NCBI GenBank assembly: GCA_964464815.1
Contig: CAYXHF010000016.1
Span: forward strand, 1-46,080
Length of the DNA stretch: 46,080 nt
From: UBA11524 sp964464815
GTDB lineage: Bacteria; Bacillota; Clostridia; Christensenellales; Aristaeellaceae
Reading direction: 5' to 3'
Shown here piece after piece: positions 42,374 through 46,080 of the stretch. Positions within the stretch are counted from its first letter, which is position 1, and every line of letters begins with the position of its first letter. The notes beneath the pieces are model-generated. The model did not search any database. It had not been told where the DNA came from and saw only the letters and a list, made by a program, of their open reading frames with translations. Position numbers and translations under genes: made by a program.

Positions 42374-42417
42374 CTAAACCGGACGGCCGAAAAAATTGGT
42401 TTAGTGAAACTAAACCT
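42374..42417. promoter_or_regulatory. Inverted-repeat operator of the pot operon
   Basis: A perfect 8-bp inverted repeat GGTTTAGT-GAA-ACTAAACC occupies 42399-42417, a further half-site ACTAAACC lies at 42374-42381, and a third near-copy (ATTAAACC, 42432-42439) overlaps the promoter -10. The main palindrome is centred about 17 bases downstream of the predicted start, so binding would block transcription. Confidence 0.7.
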
Positions 42418-42431
42418 GAAAGCAGAATTCA

Positions 42432-42460
42432 TTAAACCACATTTCTTTGCTGATGTCAAG
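42432..42460 (-). promoter_or_regulatory. Promoter of the regulator-potABCD operon
   Basis: On the minus strand a perfect TTGACA (42455-42460), a 17-base spacer and TTTAAT (42432-42437). Confidence 0.8.
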
Positions 42461-42550
42461 GGCTTTGCCGAAAAAAGAGGATGGAAGACGAAAAAAACAT
42501 TTTCCAGCGCAGCAAAAGCTTGCTGTTTTGCGGAATTTTTCGCCCAGTAC

Positions 42551-42579
42551 TTGCAAATCGGTGGCGAATGTGCTATGAT
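42551..42579 (+). promoter_or_regulatory. Promoter of the T-box-trpS transcript
   Basis: TTGCAA (42551-42556), a 17-base spacer and TATGAT (42574-42579). Confidence 0.75.
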
Positions 42580-42585
42580 ATACAA

Positions 42586-42873
42586 AACCGATGAGAAGCA
42601 GGGAATGCGCAAGCTCACCCGCAGCGAGCCGGAGAGAGTGCAAGTCCGGTGGCAGAGGGCGCAAACCGTGGGGCTTCGAGGGCGTGGGGGAACGGACGAC
42701 AAGCTGCTGTGGCCGTGTGGCGCAGGAAAAGGCTTGCGGTGTCTGAGTATCCCGCGACGGCTTTTCCCCGTGATCGGAACGAAAGAGGCGTGAAGGCAAT
42801 ACTGTCTTTTGCGCAAGTGGGGTGGCACCGCAGTCATCTGTCCCCAATCGTAGGGGATGGGATGGCTTTTTTT
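42586..42873 (+). ncRNA. T-box leader (Trp-type) of trpS
   Basis: The leader ends with the T-box core GGGGTGGCACCGCAG (42819-42833), which pairs with the acceptor end of uncharged tRNA. A terminator hairpin follows (TCCCC at 42841 with GGGGA, extended by flanking pairs, then seven T at 42867-42873). An alternative antiterminator can form by pairing GGGG (42819-42822) with CCCC (42842-42845). Stem I lies in 42586-42680; a TGG at 42650-42652 is a candidate Trp specifier, but the exact loop was not folded. The downstream gene trpS supports tryptophan sensing. Confidence 0.85.
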
Positions 42874-42933
42874 ATTGGCGGCAAGGGGCGTCCCCGGCAT
42901 CTGGCCGCAGCAAAAGCAGAAAGGAGAATCCCC

Positions 42934-43968
42934 ATGTCCGAAACCGTAAACACCCAGGCCGCGCAGAAGCCGGCCAAGAAGCCCATCATTTTCTCCGGCA
43001 TTCAGCCTTCCGGCACGCTGACGCTGGGCAACTACATTGGCGCACTGCGCAATTTCTCCAAGTTGCAGGATGAATACGACTGCATCTATTCCATCGTGGA
43101 TATGCATGCCATCACGGTGCGCCAGAATCCGGCGGATCTGCGCCGCCGCTGCATGGAGCTGGCGGCCATCTATATCGCCAGTGGCGTTGATCCCAAGAAG
43201 AGTCTGATTTATTGCCAGAGCCATGTGTCCGCGCATGCGGAGCTGGCATGGATTCTGAACTGCTTCACCTACATGGGTGAAATGAACCGCATGACCCAGT
43301 ACAAGGACAAGTGCGCCAAGCATGCGGACAACATCAACGTCGGCCTGTTTGACTATCCGGTCCTGATGGCGGCGGACATTCTGCTCTACCAGACCAATCT
43401 GGTGCCTGTGGGCATTGACCAGCGCCAGCATCTGGAAATCTGCCGCGATATTGCCATGCGCTTCAACGGCATCTATGGTGACGTGTTCACCATTCCGGAG
43501 GGCTACATCTCCAAGGTCGGCGCGAAGGTCATGAGCCTGCAGGAGCCGACGCGCAAGATGTCCAAGTCCGATCCTGAGGACACCTTCATCGCCCTGCTTG
43601 ACGATGCGGACACGATTCGCCGCAAGATTCGCCGCGCCGTGACCGACTCCGACGGCTGCATCCGCTTCGATCCGGAAAACAAGCCCGGCGTGAGCAACCT
43701 GCTGAGCATCATGAGTGCGCTGGGTGCTGGCGACGTGGAGGCCATTGCCGCCGAGATGGAAGGCAAGGGCTACGGCGACCTGAAGGCCCGCACGGCAGAC
43801 TGCGTAATCGCGACGCTGGAACCGCTACAGGCGGAGTACAAGCGCCTGATTGCCGACAAGGCGTACCTACAGGGCATCCTGGACGAAAACGCCAAGACGG
43901 CTACCTACCTGGCCAACAAGACCCTGCGCAAGGTGCAGAAGAAGGTTGGCTTCGCGGCACGCGGATAA
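42934..43968 (+). CDS. trpS: Tryptophan--tRNA ligase
   Basis: TrpS charges tRNA-Trp in the cytoplasm. The 344 residues form a class I synthetase with PSGTLTLGNYIGAL (about residues 26-39; the HIGH-equivalent is TLGN) and the KMSKS motif in RKMSKSDPED. In between are YPVLMAADILLYQ and VPVGIDQRQHLE, typical of TrpS. A short Ala/Lys-rich extension (1-17) precedes the catalytic domain. AAGGAG lies seven bases before the ATG at 42934; longer in-frame starts would run through the T-box leader and are rejected. Controlled by the upstream T-box. Confidence 0.97.
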   Translation: MSETVNTQAAQKPAKKPIIFSGIQPSGTLTLGNYIGALRNFSKLQDEYDCIYSIVDMHAITVRQNPADLRRRCMELAAIYIASGVDPKKSLIYCQSHVSAHAELAWILNCFTYMGEMNRMTQYKDKCAKHADNINVGLFDYPVLMAADILLYQTNLVPVGIDQRQHLEICRDIAMRFNGIYGDVFTIPEGYISKVGAKVMSLQEPTRKMSKSDPEDTFIALLDDADTIRRKIRRAVTDSDGCIRFDPENKPGVSNLLSIMSALGAGDVEAIAAEMEGKGYGDLKARTADCVIATLEPLQAEYKRLIADKAYLQGILDENAKTATYLANKTLRKVQKKVGFAARG

Positions 43969-43977
43969 TTGCAAACG

Positions 43978-44028
43978 AAAAAATGCTCCGTCCTGTCCGG
44001 AAAAACCGGCATGGGACGGAGCATTTTT
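43978..44028. terminator. Bidirectional terminator after trpS
   Basis: AAAAATGCTCCGTCC pairs with GGGACGGAGCATTTTT around an inner CCGG-containing hairpin. It serves trpS and the converging leucine-rich repeat gene. Confidence 0.88.
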
Positions 44029-44034
44029 GTGTCA

Positions 44035-44770
44035 TCAGGGCTGTACGTACACGTAGGAATAGGAATTTGCCACGCAGAACTGCTCGGCATACGAGGCAGG
44101 CGAGACGGCAGGTGTGAAATTCGCAATATCCAGGAAGGCGTATTTCCCGATGGCGGTGACGCTTTCCGGTATGGTTGGATTGGTCAAGGCCCAGCAGCCC
44201 AGGAAGGCATAATCACCAATGGCTGTGATGCCTTCGGGCAGATTCACCTCCTGCAAGGCACGGCAGGAGGCAAACAGGTGCGCCGGAATTTCCGTCAAGC
44301 TTGCGGACAGCTGGACGCGGGTCAGGTTGGAACAACCAGAGAAGGCCAGTTCGCCAATTTCCGTTACGCTATCGGGCAGAAGCACCTCCTGCACCGAGGC
44401 ACACGCCCAAAAGGCAGAAGCGCTGATGCTGGTGATTCCCTCCGGTACTGAATACACGGTGCTGTCAAAGGAAGGCAGGGCGCAAATCAGCTGCTGCTTC
44501 TGTGTGTCAAACAGCACGCCATCCTGGATGATAAAATGCGGATGATTTTTCGCCAATTTGACACTGACCAGAGAAGTGCAATTGGTGAAGGGATTGCCGG
44601 TGATGGTCGTGACCGTTTCCGGAATTACAAACGATTTCTGCCGTGCCATCGGACAATACGATGAAGTGATAGTCCTTTGTGCCATAAACGCGCACGGAGT
44701 CCTCTGCCTGTGCGGCGGTTGCACAAAACAGCATCGAAAGCATGACCAACAGCGCAAAAAGTCGTTTCAT
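44035..44770 (-). pseudogene. Secreted BspA-type leucine-rich repeat protein, single-base frameshift
   Basis: The gene starts at 44770 with a signal peptide (MKRLFALLVMLSMLFCATAA, cut AQA-ED) and runs for about 46 codons to GTAEIV. It then continues only in the neighbouring frame (VIPETVTTITGNPF), which carries at least five 23-residue BspA/LRR_5 repeats of the pattern IPEGITAIGDYAFLGC and ends YSYVYVQP at 44035. The span of 736 bases is one more than a multiple of three. Removing one A from AAA at 44629-44631 restores a 244-residue protein. BspA-like repeats are found on surface proteins of gut and oral bacteria. It could be a real break or a base-call error in a three-base run. Confidence 0.85.
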
Positions 44771-44783
44771 ATGTAAGCGCCTT

Positions 44784-45716
44784 TTAAGCATTAGTAAACA
44801 TCGGGGTAGACAGATACCGTTCACCGCTATCGGGCAGGATGACCACGATATTCTTTCCCGCGAATTCCTTTCGCTGCGCCACCTGAATGGCCGCAAAAAG
44901 TGCCGCGCCGGAGGAAATACCGCACAGCATGCCTTCCTTCGTCGCCAATTCGCGTCCCGTCCGGTAGGCATCCTCCTCCGTGACGGTGATGATTTCATCC
45001 ATCAATGCGCGATTGAGCACCTCCGGCACGAAGTTCGCGCCAATGCCCATCAGGCCATGCTTGCCCGTGCGTCCTTCCGACAGCAAGGGCGAGGAGGCCG
45101 GCTCAACCGCCACAATATGCAATGCAGGATTCTTCTGGCGCAGATACGTTCCCACACCCGTCAGTGTGCCACCCGTACCAACGCCCGCAACCAGTACATC
45201 AACCTGACCATCCGTATCATCCCAGATTTCCGGCCCAGTGGTCATGATATGTGCCGTCGGATTTGCCGGATTAACGAATTGTCCCGCGACGATGGCATTC
45301 GGCGACGCCGCCGCCAATTCATTCGCCCGATCGACTGCACCCTGCATGCCCAGCGCACCTGGTGTCAGCACGACCTCCGCGCCATACGCCTGCATCAGCT
45401 GTTGACGCTCCACGCTCATGCTATCCGGCATGACGATGACCGCGTGATACCCTCGGCTGGCGGCGACCATCGCCAGGCCAATTCCGGTATTTCCGCTTGT
45501 CGGCTCAATGACCGTTCCTCCCGGCGTCAAGCGTCCGCGCATCTCCGCGTCCTCAATCATGGCCAGCGCAATACGATCCTTACTACTGCCACCCGGATTG
45601 AAGGCTTCTACCTTTGCCAGCAAATGTGCAGACAAGCCATGTTTTTCTTCCACATGGTGCAGCGCCAACAAAGGCGTGCGACCAACAAGCTCAGTAACAG
45701 AATGTGCAATGCGCAT
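44784..45716 (-). CDS. cysK: Cysteine synthase (O-acetylserine sulfhydrylase)
   Basis: CysK makes cysteine from O-acetylserine and sulfide with pyridoxal phosphate. The 310 residues have the PLP lysine K46 in NPGGSSKDR (the family usually has SVKDR), the substrate loop PTSGNTGIGLA, the PLP phosphate loop VAGVGTGGTLTG and the C-terminal GISSGAA. Length fits CysK. The ATG at 45716 has GGAGG upstream; longer in-frame starts would run into the promoter at 45750-45778. It lies 13 bases before the leucine-rich repeat gene and may be co-transcribed with it. Confidence 0.94.
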   Translation of the reverse strand: MRIAHSVTELVGRTPLLALHHVEEKHGLSAHLLAKVEAFNPGGSSKDRIALAMIEDAEMRGRLTPGGTVIEPTSGNTGIGLAMVAASRGYHAVIVMPDSMSVERQQLMQAYGAEVVLTPGALGMQGAVDRANELAAASPNAIVAGQFVNPANPTAHIMTTGPEIWDDTDGQVDVLVAGVGTGGTLTGVGTYLRQKNPALHIVAVEPASSPLLSEGRTGKHGLMGIGANFVPEVLNRALMDEIITVTEEDAYRTGRELATKEGMLCGISSGAALFAAIQVAQRKEFAGKNIVVILPDSGERYLSTPMFTNA

Positions 45717-45749
45717 AAGACAGAAGACCTCCTTCAAAATGTTTTCTGC

Positions 45750-45778
45750 ATGATAGCCGATTTGCTGTCTTTTGTCAA
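45750..45778 (-). promoter_or_regulatory. Promoter of cysK
   Basis: On the minus strand TTGACA (45773-45778), a 17-base spacer and TATCAT (45750-45755). Confidence 0.8.
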
Positions 45779-45997
45779 GGCCCAAATGCATCTTGGCGCA
45801 ACGGATTGGGGCGAAAATGCTATTGCTACAAAAACGGCTTATCAAAAAAGGAAAAATTCCAGTATGAAAGAAAAATCAATCAAGAAAACAATCACATCAA
45901 CTTAACGCAAACGAAGCATCAATGCCAATGAAAGCTCAACTCCAAACATAAAAACTCAACATCTACCAAACAAAACAAACAGACAAACACAACCTAC
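45779..45997. other. A/C-rich, G-poor intergenic stretch
   Basis: No gene is seen. From about 45880 to 45997 the plus strand is made almost only of A, C and some T, with very few G, unlike the rest of the window. It lies between the cysK promoter and a terminator facing it. Confidence 0.5.
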
Positions 45998-46033
45998 AAA
46001 AAAGGCGCCCCCGAAGGAGTCCAGCGGGCGACC
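45998..46033 (-). terminator. Probable terminator of a gene beyond the right edge
   Basis: On the minus strand GGTCGCCC pairs with GGGCGCC with one bulge and is followed by six T. It would end a minus-strand gene lying to the right of the window. The last 47 bases (46034-46080) are not assigned. Confidence 0.55.
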
Positions 46034-46080
46034 GGAAAGCCCCTTGGTTGTGGCATGCAAAGTCTGGCCGCATCAGGAAA

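Overview
The window looks like chromosomal DNA of an anaerobic, Gram-positive member of the Clostridia. The evidence is strong AGGAGG ribosome binding sites, TPP, T-box and ARG-box control elements, a LytR-CpsA-Psr protein, a VanW-domain protein, an ECF thiamine transporter and gut-Clostridia-style secreted proteins. A finer placement is only a guess. GC content looks above 50% in most genes by eye, and lower in the cas operon (477-7359) and in the stretch 20215-21500.

Layout. 1-8154: a type I-C CRISPR-Cas locus with its own sigma-A promoter, cas3-cas5c-cas8c-cas7c, then an in-frame remnant in which the first codons of cas4 are joined to a cas1 lacking its N-terminal domain, then cas2, a leader and a nine-repeat array. 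8174-11331: tRNA-Val, an LCP protein, a sugar isomerase-like protein and a YfbR-like nucleotidase, all on the minus strand. 11352-20187: a TPP riboswitch with thiT, a Gln/Tyr-rich membrane protein, hpt, ftsH, a PHP phosphoesterase and a VanW protein. 20215-23494: a membrane-anchored SGNH hydrolase whose promoter carries a G9 tract in its spacer, and a secreted thioredoxin-like protein. 23620-26020: class II fba and a PTS IIC-type membrane protein with a structured leader. 26019-29858: flippase, glycosyltransferase and UDP-galactopyranose mutase. 29857-30610: a frameshifted LysM protein. 30694-37094: an arginine-controlled argF-carA-carB operon in which carB is fused to a DapF domain that lacks one catalytic cysteine. 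37117-42460: an SGNH hydrolase, and a polyamine transporter operon potABCD led by an XRE-cupin regulator with its own operator. 42551-44028: T-box-controlled trpS. 44035-45778: a frameshifted leucine-rich repeat protein and cysK.

How it works together. Carbamoyl phosphate made by CarAB feeds ornithine carbamoyltransferase (ArgF) in the same transcript, under a probable ArgR/AhrC site. The flippase, GT2 and Glf genes suggest galactofuranose-containing surface glycans, and the LCP and VanW proteins also act at the envelope. The CRISPR interference genes look intact while the adaptation module looks damaged, so the array may be usable but frozen.

The points most worth checking are the cas4'-cas1 deletion fusion, the G9 promoter spacer (possible phase variation), the CarB-DapF fusion with a missing catalytic Cys, and two single-base frameshifts that may be real or sequencing errors.
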